Shown piece by piece: positions 34,362-41,189 of a stretch of 41,189 nucleotides of DNA. Origin of the DNA: Desulfobulbus sp. (GTDB lineage Bacteria; Desulfobacterota; Desulfobulbia; Desulfobulbales; Desulfobulbaceae); assembly GCA_028684915.1 (NCBI GenBank), contig JAQUEZ010000036.1, forward strand, positions 1-41,189, in the 5' to 3' direction. The translations under genes and the position numbers were made by a program. Position 1 is the first letter of the stretch. The number at the start of each line of letters is the position of its first letter. Below the pieces are notes generated by a model. That model was not told the DNA's origin. It saw only the letters and a program-made list of their open reading frames with translations, and did not search any database.

Positions 34362-36113
34362 ATGGGAACCGATAAACCAATTATGTGGGTGATGATAATT
34401 GCCGTCTTGAGCCTCATTCAGGGCAACAGCCTGGCAGTCACAGACGAACAAAAAAAAGAAATTTTACAGCGGGAAGAGGCCGAACAACTGGTTGAGTGGC
34501 AAGGCCAGACGGTTGCGGGCGATACCCTTGCCGTACAACTTCTTGCTCTCAATGATTTTCACAGCCAGTTAACTGCGGGTATGCAGGTTGGGGGAAGACC
34601 GGTGGGAAGTGCCCCGGTCCTGGCCAGCTACCTAAAAAATGCTCAAGCAAAGTGGCCGGGAGCAACCTTTTTCCTCCACGCGGGAGACCATGTCGGCGCT
34701 TCACAGCCACCATCCGCTCTATTACAGGATGAACCCGGACTCATGTTCTTCAATATGCTCGGTAACACCCATTGCCGCCCGGGAGGACTCTATGACCGAG
34801 AATGCAACCTGATCGGTATTCCCGGCAACCACGAATTTGATCAAGGCATGGCCGAAATGCTGCGTCTGGTTCACGGCGGTAATCACCGGCAAGGTCCATT
34901 TTTGCAAGATCCCTATCAAGGTGCTGCTTTTCCCTACATCTGTGCCAACCTGATTGAAGTAACCAGTCGCCAACCCCTGTTCCAACCCTATGTGGTGCGC
35001 ATGGTTCAGGGGGTACCTATTGGATTTATCGGCGTTCTCTTGGGGGCAGCCCCAAGTTTTCTTTCCCCGGATAGCCTACGGGGCCTTGCAATCCGTGATG
35101 AGAGTGAATCCATCAACCACTATGTACGAATTCTCCGTGGCCAAGGGGTGCATACCATTGTGGTTATGATCCATCAGGGTGGATACCAGATGCCAGCCGC
35201 ATCCCAAGGAAAGAGGGGCGCTTTAGTTGGCGATATAACCCACATCCTCACCCAGTTGGACCGTGAGGTCGATATGGTACTCTGTGGACACACCCACACC
35301 TTTCATAACACCCTGGTTAAAAATAACGGCGGTCATGAAATGCTCGTGGTTCAGGCTTGGCCGAAAGGAACCGGTTTTGCGGAGATCCAGATGGAAATCA
35401 ACCGTGCCAGCGGAGAGGTGGTGCGGATGCGTTCACGTATTCGCACCACCTGGGCCGATGTTGGACCAGGTCTGCAACCGGATGCCGCTGTGGCCAAACT
35501 AACCCAAAAGGCAGAAAACCTTGGTAATGCCGTCGCTCAAGAGGTTATTGCCAAGGCAAGCAAACCCATTACCCGTAAAACCAATGCAGCTGGGGAATCG
35601 GCCCTCGGCGATCTTATCGCCGATGCTCAACGGAAGGCTATGGGCACCGATTTTGCCTTCATGCATCCCGAGGGTATTGAAGCAGATATCGATCTCGGGG
35701 TTATGACCAAGGCCGATAACCATAGCGTTCATCCTACAAATCTGAATCTGATGAAGATAGAAATGACCGGAGAGCAGATTTATGCTTTGCTCAATCAACA
35801 GTGGAACAGTGTAAGTCCAGATGGCCTGTTTCTTCAGGTCTCAGGACTCAGTTATATTTGGGATGCGCATCGCCCTGCCGGACAGCGGGTGGTGGCGGTA
35901 TTTAAAGAGGATCGCCTTTTAGAAAAAACCGCCTGCTACACGGTAACCGTGAACGAATATTTGATTGGTGGCGGCGATAATTTCACCGTCTTTACAAAAG
36001 CAACAAACCCAATTGTTGGTCCCTTTGTTGCCGATGCTCTCCAGAATTTTATTCGCACCCGTCCGCAACCCCTTGATATCGAGATCGAAGGAAGAATTAG
36101 CCGTATTAATTAA
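34362..36113 (+). CDS. Exported 5'-nucleotidase / metallophosphatase (UshA-CD73 family)
   Basis: 583 residues from the ATG at 34362; upstream in-frame codons to 34161 come from repeat copy B. An N-terminal hydrophobic segment (IMWVMIIAVLSLIQGNSLA) is a signal peptide. The metallophosphatase domain has the di-metal motifs LNDFHS, AGDHVGAS, GNHEFD, IHQGG and CGHTHT (about residues 65-320). The C-terminal 5'-nucleotidase domain (about 370-583) has AGESALGDLIADAQR, HPEGIEADID and VNEYLIGGGDNF, which bind the nucleoside. It hydrolyses nucleotides or related phosphate esters in the periplasm or at the surface. A possible alternative start is 34383. A terminator made from repeat copy C follows. Confidence 0.92.
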   Translation: MGTDKPIMWVMIIAVLSLIQGNSLAVTDEQKKEILQREEAEQLVEWQGQTVAGDTLAVQLLALNDFHSQLTAGMQVGGRPVGSAPVLASYLKNAQAKWPGATFFLHAGDHVGASQPPSALLQDEPGLMFFNMLGNTHCRPGGLYDRECNLIGIPGNHEFDQGMAEMLRLVHGGNHRQGPFLQDPYQGAAFPYICANLIEVTSRQPLFQPYVVRMVQGVPIGFIGVLLGAAPSFLSPDSLRGLAIRDESESINHYVRILRGQGVHTIVVMIHQGGYQMPAASQGKRGALVGDITHILTQLDREVDMVLCGHTHTFHNTLVKNNGGHEMLVVQAWPKGTGFAEIQMEINRASGEVVRMRSRIRTTWADVGPGLQPDAAVAKLTQKAENLGNAVAQEVIAKASKPITRKTNAAGESALGDLIADAQRKAMGTDFAFMHPEGIEADIDLGVMTKADNHSVHPTNLNLMKIEMTGEQIYALLNQQWNSVSPDGLFLQVSGLSYIWDAHRPAGQRVVAVFKEDRLLEKTACYTVTVNEYLIGGGDNFTVFTKATNPIVGPFVADALQNFIRTRPQPLDIEIEGRISRIN

Positions 36114-36133
36114 CTGAAAAACATTTCTTCACC

Positions 36134-36166
36134 AGTGATAGACTCGAAAAAAGTTGATCACTTTTT
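36134..36166 (+). terminator. Terminator of the 5'-nucleotidase gene, formed by repeat copy C
   Basis: AGTGATAGACT (36134-36144) pairs with AGTTGATCACT (36152-36162) with one mismatch and one G-U pair, loop CGAAAAA, followed by TTTTT. It is 20 bp after the stop codon. Confidence 0.68.
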
Positions 36167-36297
36167 GAGAAATGGCTCTATAAAAACACAGATATACAGT
36201 GATTAGCCTATTTTGCAGTGTGAAGACATACATAAAATATGTCAAGTATCGAAAAAAAACTAGGACACTGAAGTACTAAGTTTTCACGGTGCTATTA
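36137..36297 (+). repeat. Dispersed ~165-bp repeat, diverged copy C
   Basis: It shares TAAAAACACAGATATACA, a GACATAcataaaaTATGTC hairpin in place of the CATAC/GTATG hairpin, and an AAAAC...GTTTT pair with copies A and B. Much of the remaining sequence has drifted. The hairpin positions are kept. Confidence 0.72.
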
Positions 36298-36362
36298 TCT
36301 TTAGTTTCCCCTTATCCTTGCAACCTTTCACCAGGTTATGAGAATATTTTTTTTTTCCTACC

Positions 36363-36392
36363 TTGATTTTCTTTGAAATCCTATGCGATAAT
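36363..36392 (+). promoter_or_regulatory. Candidate sigma-70 promoter of the zinc-ribbon gene
   Basis: TTGATT (36363-36368), an 18-bp spacer, GATAAT (36387-36392). The start point would be about 65 bp before the ATG at 36464. Confidence 0.45.
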
Positions 36393-36463
36393 AATTCCGT
36401 CTGGTCAGTAACTTTTCTCTTTCTCCGCTGATTACGCGGTTTTCTTCATCGTAGGCGAATACT

Positions 36464-37234
36464 ATGCGTTGCCCTAAATGCGGTTACACATCCTTTGATC
36501 ATCTGGAAATCTGTAAAAAATGCCAAAAGGACTTTGGACTTACGGCTGATGAAATTAACGGGACCACCTATGAAGCCGTGGCACCGCTTTTTCTGAAAAT
36601 AACCAGAGACCTGGAAGAAAAATCTATTCCAAAGTCGATGCAAAAAATCGACTTTGAAGAAATTGAGTTGGACGAGGAAGAAGATATTCCACTCCGCCCA
36701 GGCATAGATACCGAGTTTACCCTTGATGAGGCTCTGGTAACCCAGGCTGAGCAACAGGGCGAAATTTCATTAGGCGATCTGGAAGACGAGTTGGTGGTCG
36801 ACCTTGATGATTTTCAAGAAGTAGTCCCCCGCGATGAATTCACCTTGGACCTTGAAAACCAAAGCGATGAGGAGGATTCTCAGCTTCCGCCTATTGATTT
36901 CGGCGATCTGGACATCTCCGATCTGGGGCCACCGAGTAGTGAAGAAAAAAAAGAGGAAAAAATATCGTTCCAGAAAAATGAGCCTGTTCTGAGTGTAGAA
37001 TCGTTACAGTCGACAGAATCCTTTGAACCTCCGCCACCACCAATCAATAAAAAAAGTGAAGCTAAATCAGGATTGGAAGACCTCAACTTCAATGGTTTAG
37101 ATTTGGAGTTGCCTTCAAAAATTATCTCCAAAAGTGCCGCGGGCAAACGCTATCTCCCCTCGGTGAAGACTGGAACAGCGCTGGATAAGTTCGATATTGA
37201 TCTGGGCGATCTCTTCTCCGATAAGAAAAAATAA
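36464..37234 (+). CDS. Acidic, mostly disordered zinc-ribbon protein
   Basis: 256 residues. The N-terminus is a zinc ribbon with CPKCGY (residues 3-8) and CKKCQ (17-21), probably one zinc ion. The rest is very acidic and low in order. It repeats a short GDL motif in ISLGDLEDEL, IDFGDLDISDL and IDLGDLFSD, plus FTLDEAL and FTLDLEN. A proline run (PPPPP) lies near residue 190. Such repeated short motifs behind a zinc ribbon suggest a scaffold or adaptor that binds a partner several times. No family function is recognised. It lies just before a tRNA gene and the start of a genomic island. Confidence 0.72.
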   Translation: MRCPKCGYTSFDHLEICKKCQKDFGLTADEINGTTYEAVAPLFLKITRDLEEKSIPKSMQKIDFEEIELDEEEDIPLRPGIDTEFTLDEALVTQAEQQGEISLGDLEDELVVDLDDFQEVVPRDEFTLDLENQSDEEDSQLPPIDFGDLDISDLGPPSSEEKKEEKISFQKNEPVLSVESLQSTESFEPPPPPINKKSEAKSGLEDLNFNGLDLELPSKIISKSAAGKRYLPSVKTGTALDKFDIDLGDLFSDKKK

Positions 37235-37244
37235 AAAATAATAA

Positions 37245-37273
37245 TTGACAATAACCCTCCCTTTTTGTTAGTA
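37245..37273 (+). promoter_or_regulatory. Promoter of tRNA-Phe
   Basis: TTGACA (37245-37250), a 17-bp spacer, TTAGTA (37268-37273). It is 20 bp before the tRNA 5' end, in the short gap after the zinc-ribbon gene. Confidence 0.55.
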
Positions 37274-37292
37274 ATGCAGGCCTTCAAGGGTT

Positions 37293-37368
<76 letters not shown>

Positions 37369-37376
37369 GAGATACT

Positions 37377-37418
37377 AAAGGATCTATAAGCAATATTAAG
37401 CTTATAGATCCTTTTTTT
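37377..37418 (+). terminator. Terminator of tRNA-Phe
   Basis: AAAGGATCTATAAGC (37377-37391) pairs perfectly with GCTTATAGATCCTTT (37400-37414) and is followed by a T-run, ending tRNA transcription ahead of the integrase gene. Confidence 0.88.
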
Positions 37419-37461
37419 GTTTCTGGACCACTCACGCATCCAAGAGCGTCCTTGCTCCATA

Positions 37462-37501
37462 TTCTCCAATTTCTCCAAAAAAGTTTACGCATAGTTTATG
37501 C
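37462..37501 (+). promoter_or_regulatory. Small repeats in front of the integrase gene
   Basis: TTCTCCAA occurs at 37462-37469 and again at 37471-37478. A dyad GCATA-GTT-TATGC lies at 37489-37501. They could be arm-type integrase sites and an operator. Not tested against any consensus. Confidence 0.3.
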
Positions 37502-37519
37502 ACTTTTGGAGGAAGGAAG

Positions 37520-38569
37520 ATGTCTATCTATCTCAAGTGTTGTCGAAAAGAATATCCAATGGGGATGAGCTTAAAAAAATGTCCTCAATGCGGCAAAAGC
37601 TTCACCAAGTATGTTGCCAAGGTCAAGGACACTGCTACCGGCAAGTGGAAGACAAAGACCGTTCAGAGCTTGAAGCTTGCAAGGGATATCGAGTCCAAAT
37701 TCAAAACAGAGTTGGTTGAAGGGAAGCTCTTCGACAAGAAACAATCTGGAGCAATCGACTTCGATTTGTATCTTGAACATGCCAAGGTCCACAAGAAGTC
37801 ATGGAAGGATGACCTGAGTCGATGGAATCTGCATGTCAAAGGGCGAACGCATTCAACACCTTCAGGAATAACCAAGATACTATCCACGATGAAAGAGCGG
37901 GGTAACGCTCCTGCCACTGTTGACCATGTGTACAAGCTCATCAGGAGAGTATACAACTGGCATATCCAGAATGGATATTATCATGAAGCAAACCCATGCC
38001 AGTCTGTAAAAGCTCCAAGATATGATAACAGAGTGACCAACTATCTTTCCCATGATCAGTTGGAAGAGTTATTCACGTATCTGGAGGGGTGGGGGAATGC
38101 CAGAGCAACCAATGTGATTTTGTTTGCCGTATACACTGGTAGAAGAAAGTCCGAAATTTTGAATCTGGAATGGAAGGACGTTGATTTCAAGGAAAAAACG
38201 ATAACCTGCAGGCAAACAAAAAGCGGTAGAACACTTTCGTTTCCCCTGAATGAAAAAGCTTTCGAGGTTATCATAAGAGCTAGGGAGCAGAAAATATCTG
38301 AATACGTTTTTCCTGCCTCGAATGGAAACCATTATTTCGTTGGATTTGGTCTAGCATGGTCCAGACTGAAAAAGAGAATTGGACTGACATACCGATTCCA
38401 TGACCTCAGACACACATACGCTTCCCATCTCGCCAGCAGTGGCAAAGTGGACATATACACGCTCAAAACTCTTCTTGGGCATCAAGATGTAGCTCTTACC
38501 ATGCGATATGCACACCTGACAGACAAGGCAGTTAAACAGGCAACCTGTGTGATTGACGAAATATTTTAA
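37520..38569 (+). CDS. Tyrosine-type site-specific integrase
   Basis: 349 residues with a good ribosome-binding site (GGAGGAAGG). The N-terminus has cysteine pairs (KCCRKEYP, KCPQCGKSF) that look like a zinc-binding element ahead of the arm-binding part. A SAM-like core-binding domain follows (about 80-165). The catalytic domain carries the conserved arginine in TGRRKSEIL, HDLRHTYASHLA, LLGHQDV and the nucleophile tyrosine in TMRYAHL. All catalytic residues are present. It integrates or excises an element at an attachment site, here presumably the 3' end of tRNA-Phe 150 bp upstream. A terminator follows. Confidence 0.95.
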   Translation: MSIYLKCCRKEYPMGMSLKKCPQCGKSFTKYVAKVKDTATGKWKTKTVQSLKLARDIESKFKTELVEGKLFDKKQSGAIDFDLYLEHAKVHKKSWKDDLSRWNLHVKGRTHSTPSGITKILSTMKERGNAPATVDHVYKLIRRVYNWHIQNGYYHEANPCQSVKAPRYDNRVTNYLSHDQLEELFTYLEGWGNARATNVILFAVYTGRRKSEILNLEWKDVDFKEKTITCRQTKSGRTLSFPLNEKAFEVIIRAREQKISEYVFPASNGNHYFVGFGLAWSRLKKRIGLTYRFHDLRHTYASHLASSGKVDIYTLKTLLGHQDVALTMRYAHLTDKAVKQATCVIDEIF

Positions 38570-38593
38570 AATTGCCGCCTGTTCTTTCTGAAT

Positions 38594-38627
38594 GTGTGGG
38601 TGTTTTCATGCACCCACACGAGTTTTT
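38594..38627 (+). terminator. Terminator of the integrase gene
   Basis: GTGTGGGTG (38594-38602) pairs with CACCCACAC (38611-38619), loop TTTTCATG, followed by GAGTTTTT. Confidence 0.85.
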
Positions 38628-38851
38628 CCTCAAAATTCCCCTCTTTATGTAGACTATCCTGAGTCCACATAGCATTCTCGCCTCTCCAATACTGTTTCAC
38701 CAATTCCTTGAATGCACTTTTGCATATTATATTAGGTTAGACTAAATAAATAAGTTGAGTTTGAATCACTCGACATGTTATTATATTTTATAATGGTAAT
38801 AGTTGTCACGTGCAACAGGGAGAGAAAAAATAATTCCAGACAGGAGGCATT

Positions 38852-39196
38852 ATGCAAGGAGAAGTTTTCAAGTTGGGCAATACCCTTCCCCAACATTATA
38901 CGGCAACGTTGCTTGGGAAACACAAAAGCAATCTTAGTCGAATGATAAAAGAAGGGCAGGTCAGGGGGGTCAAAGTTGATGGAGAAAAATTTCCGAGGGT
39001 GCCGTTAATTGACGTCCTCCGATTACTCCAAAAAGAGCATATAGAAATTACAAAACGTAGACAGAGAATTGAACAATACATCAGTCATTTAGGAAATGTA
39101 TACATTCTATTTCAGGAAGCAATTGAGACACCACACAAGTTGAACCAGGATGCTTTGAACATGGTTGAATGGTTAAAAAATAATGGAGGTAATTAA
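38852..39196 (+). CDS. Small putative DNA-binding protein of the island
   Basis: 114 residues with a strong ribosome-binding site (AGGAGG). Residues 1-55 resemble a winged-helix/excisionase-type or MerR-like fold: TATLLGKHKSNLSRMIKEGQVRGVKVDG and a following FPRVPLIDVLRLL (each seen in part: SNLSRMIKEGQVRGVK; FPRVPLIDV). The rest is a helical tail (ITKRRQRIEQYISHLG) that may form a dimer. It is the first gene of a tightly linked trio. It could be the island's regulator or excisionase; no function is certain. Confidence 0.65.
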   Translation: MQGEVFKLGNTLPQHYTATLLGKHKSNLSRMIKEGQVRGVKVDGEKFPRVPLIDVLRLLQKEHIEITKRRQRIEQYISHLGNVYILFQEAIETPHKLNQDALNMVEWLKNNGGN

Positions 39197-39747
39197 TGGA
39201 AAATATGGAGAATAATGGTGAGCAAACCAATAAAATTGCGAAAGAGGTTATGGTAGAACTTTTAAAAAAAGAGGCAAGAAGTAGTTTTGAAAAGGAATTG
39301 CGAATTGCTGGTATTGCCAATGACTATGCATTGGAGGATGCATTATCGAGGGTATCCTTTGAAGTGATCGAATATCGTGGTGAAAACAGAGCGATTATCA
39401 GGAATCAAAATGGGGAAATCGTGAGAAGCGAGAAACTGATTGAGAAATTGAAAGAAAATTTGCCAAGTTATTTTAAATCGGGCGGTCTGGATGCTGATAA
39501 CGCCAATGACAGCACCAAGGAAGAAACGATGCCTCTGTCAGAGCATCACGTAATCGACATCCTTCAAGGAATCGAAAACGGGCAAATCTTAAATCTTAAC
39601 GACAACCAAAAGAAATCATTAAGAAAAGCATTCAAAGAACTCCAGAAAATTGATTACACACCAGGGGCAATACAGAAAAGAAAAATTGGGAAATATTCTG
39701 CTATAGACATACACCGCCTCTCTAGGTCGGTTGGTGCCTACCAATGA
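39196..39747 (+). CDS. Hypothetical island protein
   Basis: 183 residues, not recognised. The start ATG overlaps the last base of the preceding stop (TAATG), so it is translationally coupled. The N-terminal half is helical and charged (EVMVELLKKEARSSFEKEL). The middle reads EVIEYRGENRAIIRNQNGEIV, beta-like. The C-terminal part (about 110-183) is helical and ends in IGKYSAIDIHRLSRSVGAYQ. The codon use is AT-rich like its neighbours and unlike the left part of the window. No transmembrane segment. Confidence 0.68.
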   Translation: MENMENNGEQTNKIAKEVMVELLKKEARSSFEKELRIAGIANDYALEDALSRVSFEVIEYRGENRAIIRNQNGEIVRSEKLIEKLKENLPSYFKSGGLDADNANDSTKEETMPLSEHHVIDILQGIENGQILNLNDNQKKSLRKAFKELQKIDYTPGAIQKRKIGKYSAIDIHRLSRSVGAYQ

Positions 39748-39761
39748 TGGAGGCAAATGCC

Positions 39762-39941
39762 ATGGAAAATATGAGATTCATCTACACCATTTTGGAGCAG
39801 TTCAACGCAGGAAGAAAGATAGGAAAATCCACACTGAAAACCAAGGAAATAGAAATCTTAAATGAGATGATTAAAGCAGGTGGGAAGTTTGTCCTTGAAA
39901 ACGGATTTTATTTTAAGAAGGATGCAAATCAAGACGCATAA
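39762..39941 (+). CDS. Small hypothetical island protein
   Basis: 59 residues from the ATG at 39762, chosen because GGAGG (39749-39753) precedes it by 8 bases; an ATG at 39744 overlapping the previous stop would add 6 codons. The protein has a helical front (RFIYTILEQFNAGRKIG) and a segment TLKTKEIEILNEMIKAGGKF resembling a small winged-helix start. No family is recognised. A mismatch-containing hairpin with a GAAA loop (39945-39970) follows without a T-run. Confidence 0.6.
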   Translation: MENMRFIYTILEQFNAGRKIGKSTLKTKEIEILNEMIKAGGKFVLENGFYFKKDANQDA

Positions 39942-39944
39942 AAA

Positions 39945-39970
39945 CAAGGGGCTCAGAAATGAGCACCTTG
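39945..39970 (+). other. GNRA-loop hairpin downstream of the small gene
   Basis: CAAGG and GCTCA (39945-39949, 39951-39955) pair with TGAGC and CCTTG (39960-39964, 39966-39970), one mismatch, loop GAAA. It sits right after the stop, with no U-run. It may be an mRNA 3'-end or processing structure. Confidence 0.5.
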
Positions 39971-40119
39971 AAAACATGGTATACAGTACCTGCTTCCCTA
40001 TGAAGCATTAAATGTATCATATCATGTATGAGATTATTTCTCAATATTAAGCAGGGGAAAAACTTCAATCACAACAATAACCAATTCATGAAATTTCAAT
40101 TTTAGGAGAATTGGTTAAA

Positions 40120-41091
40120 ATGAAAAAATTATCGAGTTTAAAAATATCTGATGCCAAAAACGATGCTAATGAGTTATTTTATGTTTTAAGAAACATAAAC
40201 AATATTAGCGATTATCATAAAAATATTTTAAATAAGTATAAACTTGATCAGAACAATCCAACAGGTATTCTTTATACAGCACTGGGTGTTATGTCAAAAA
40301 TAGCTTTATTTCAGCAAATAAAAAAAAGAAAAAATTACTACAAAAAAATAAAAAAAATATACATAGAATCTAATATCAAGAAGCAGTACAAAAATAATGC
40401 AATATTTTTTGATGAAAAATATGGAGTTTCATTCAGTAATACACCAAACATACAATTAATGTATGAAGGGTTGATGCCAGGATTTAAATTAAACGGTGGC
40501 GAGTATAAACATGAAGATACTCAAGGACAGTTAGCATACAACGAATTTGTTAAAAATAATCAGTTTAAGTTATGTTACAATGGCGAGTTTTTATATATGC
40601 ATTGGCATGAAATTTTAGAATATTTTACTCGATTGTTATATCCGTTAAAAGAAATGCCACAATCATTTACATTAAAGTCTTTATTTATCAATGAAGAACT
40701 CATGAAAAAGACTACAGCGAGGTTGTATATCATAAAATTGTCTATTGACACAAGCAAGATTCAAAATTGGCACAGAAAACATGTTAAAGAGTCCTTTTAT
40801 AAAATTGGAGTCACAACGAAATCTGTTAGAAGCAGAATATGTGGTAGTGTATGGAACGATTATGAAACAGATATAAAGTACCACCTTGATCATATTTATA
40901 CTGACTTCGAATGCACTTTATATGATGCCCTATGGTTAGAACACAAAATCAAGGAATTGAACAAAAATCATAAATTTATCCCGGCCATAAGTTTCAAAGG
41001 CCACCAAGAATGCTTTACCGGACTCACCGAGAGCACCAGACAGTTCTTCATTGATAACAAAATCCGCCTCGTCCGCAGAATTTGTGGGTAG
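40120..41091 (+). CDS. Putative GIY-YIG-type (T5orf172/MUG113-like) nuclease of the island
   Basis: 323 residues from the ATG at 40120; AGGAG at 40104-40108 lies 11 bases before it, and a TTG at 40111 would be too close. The N-terminal half (1-190) is basic and helical, very AT-rich, and not recognised. From about residue 200 it reads LYIIKLS, then FYKIGVTTKSVRSRI, then LWLEHKIKELN and FKGHQECFTG. That order matches the GIY-YIG family of the MUG113/T5orf172 type (Y-I/V-I, Y-K-I-G, arginine, and E-C-F near the end). Such proteins are phage or mobile-element nucleases of unclear substrate. The family call rests on motif pattern only. Confidence 0.6.
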   Translation: MKKLSSLKISDAKNDANELFYVLRNINNISDYHKNILNKYKLDQNNPTGILYTALGVMSKIALFQQIKKRKNYYKKIKKIYIESNIKKQYKNNAIFFDEKYGVSFSNTPNIQLMYEGLMPGFKLNGGEYKHEDTQGQLAYNEFVKNNQFKLCYNGEFLYMHWHEILEYFTRLLYPLKEMPQSFTLKSLFINEELMKKTTARLYIIKLSIDTSKIQNWHRKHVKESFYKIGVTTKSVRSRICGSVWNDYETDIKYHLDHIYTDFECTLYDALWLEHKIKELNKNHKFIPAISFKGHQECFTGLTESTRQFFIDNKIRLVRRICG

Positions 41092-41189
41092 TTCTTTGAA
41101 AATAAGCCCCAGAACCTGAGCCCCGCCGGAGGTGAGGGGGGGCACCTGCCGCCCCGTCACCCTTGCCACTGTCAGGATGAGCGTGGAGG
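41092..41189. other. Right edge, GC-rich, no gene assigned
   Basis: 98 bp with clearly higher GC content than the island genes. A - strand open frame enters from the edge and overlaps the 3' end of the previous gene, but nothing in it is recognised. No copy of the tRNA-Phe 3' end is seen, so the far attachment site is not in view. Confidence 0.4.

Larger units (their letters stand above)
36114..36463. other. Gene-free region with terminator, repeat copy C and a promoter
   Basis: 350 bp. It holds the terminator/repeat copy C (36134-36297) and a T-rich stretch, then a candidate promoter at 36363-36392 for the zinc-ribbon gene. No open frame of interest. Confidence 0.6.

Noticed and set aside
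40936..41169. - strand frame at the right edge
   Set aside because: It overlaps the end of the GIY-YIG-like gene and nothing in it is recognised; too little sequence to judge.

Overview
The window looks like chromosomal DNA of an anaerobic, Gram-negative, probably sulfate-reducing bacterium of the Desulfobacterota, most likely Desulfobulbales-like. This is inferred from gene content, not from a search. Supporting genes are a NiFe-hydrogenase end with its maturation protease, a superoxide reductase (desulfoferrodoxin) / rubredoxin / flavodiiron protein set, LL-diaminopimelate aminotransferase, Kdo and LPS-export genes, and GatCA amidotransferase. A low-GC block at the right end is clearly foreign.

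Layout. (1) 1-1114 (+): 3' end of a group-3-type NiFe hydrogenase large subunit and an M52 maturation protease. (2) 1593-6425 (+): PAS histidine kinase, sigma-54 response regulator and an iron alcohol dehydrogenase. The dehydrogenase is preceded by a well-spaced -24/-12 promoter, so the pair probably controls it. (3) 11591-6576 (-): pyrG-kdsA-kdsC-lptC-dapL, tightly packed, behind a good sigma-70 promoter. (4) 14542-11775 (-): polar amino-acid ABC transporter plus a cupin, with a terminator-like hairpin after the binding-protein gene. (5) 14873-19673 (+): Pal-like lipoprotein, then an oxygen-defence block: PerR/Fur-like regulator (in frame with a second winged-helix protein), 2-Cys peroxiredoxin, desulfoferrodoxin, rubredoxin, a DsrE-like protein and flavodiiron protein. 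(6) 23432-19840 (-): gatC-gatA-hisC-cmk, preceded by a structured RNA gene (6S RNA candidate) with its own promoter. (7) 27667-23651 (-): 2H phosphoesterase-like protein, PIN-PhoH ATPase, secreted protein and an HD-GYP response regulator. (8) 28080-31576 (+): a degenerate alkaline-phosphatase-fold protein, a degenerate EEP-fold protein and an OlsF-like bifunctional acyltransferase. (9) 33829-31673 (-): polyphosphate kinase; 34362-36113 (+): exported 5'-nucleotidase; 36464-37234 (+): acidic zinc-ribbon protein. (10) 37293-41091 (+): tRNA-Phe followed by a tyrosine integrase and AT-rich cargo including a GIY-YIG-like protein. This is the left end of an island whose right end is not visible.

Most notable items: a previously unassigned dispersed ~165-bp repeat present three times (27706, 34126, 36137), always upstream of + strand genes, whose hairpins are conserved with one apparent compensatory change; the PerR/winged-helix fusion at an A7 tract that overlaps an internal ribosome-binding site; the 6S-like RNA; and the two phosphoesterase-fold proteins lacking catalytic residues next to an ornithine-lipid type acyltransferase.
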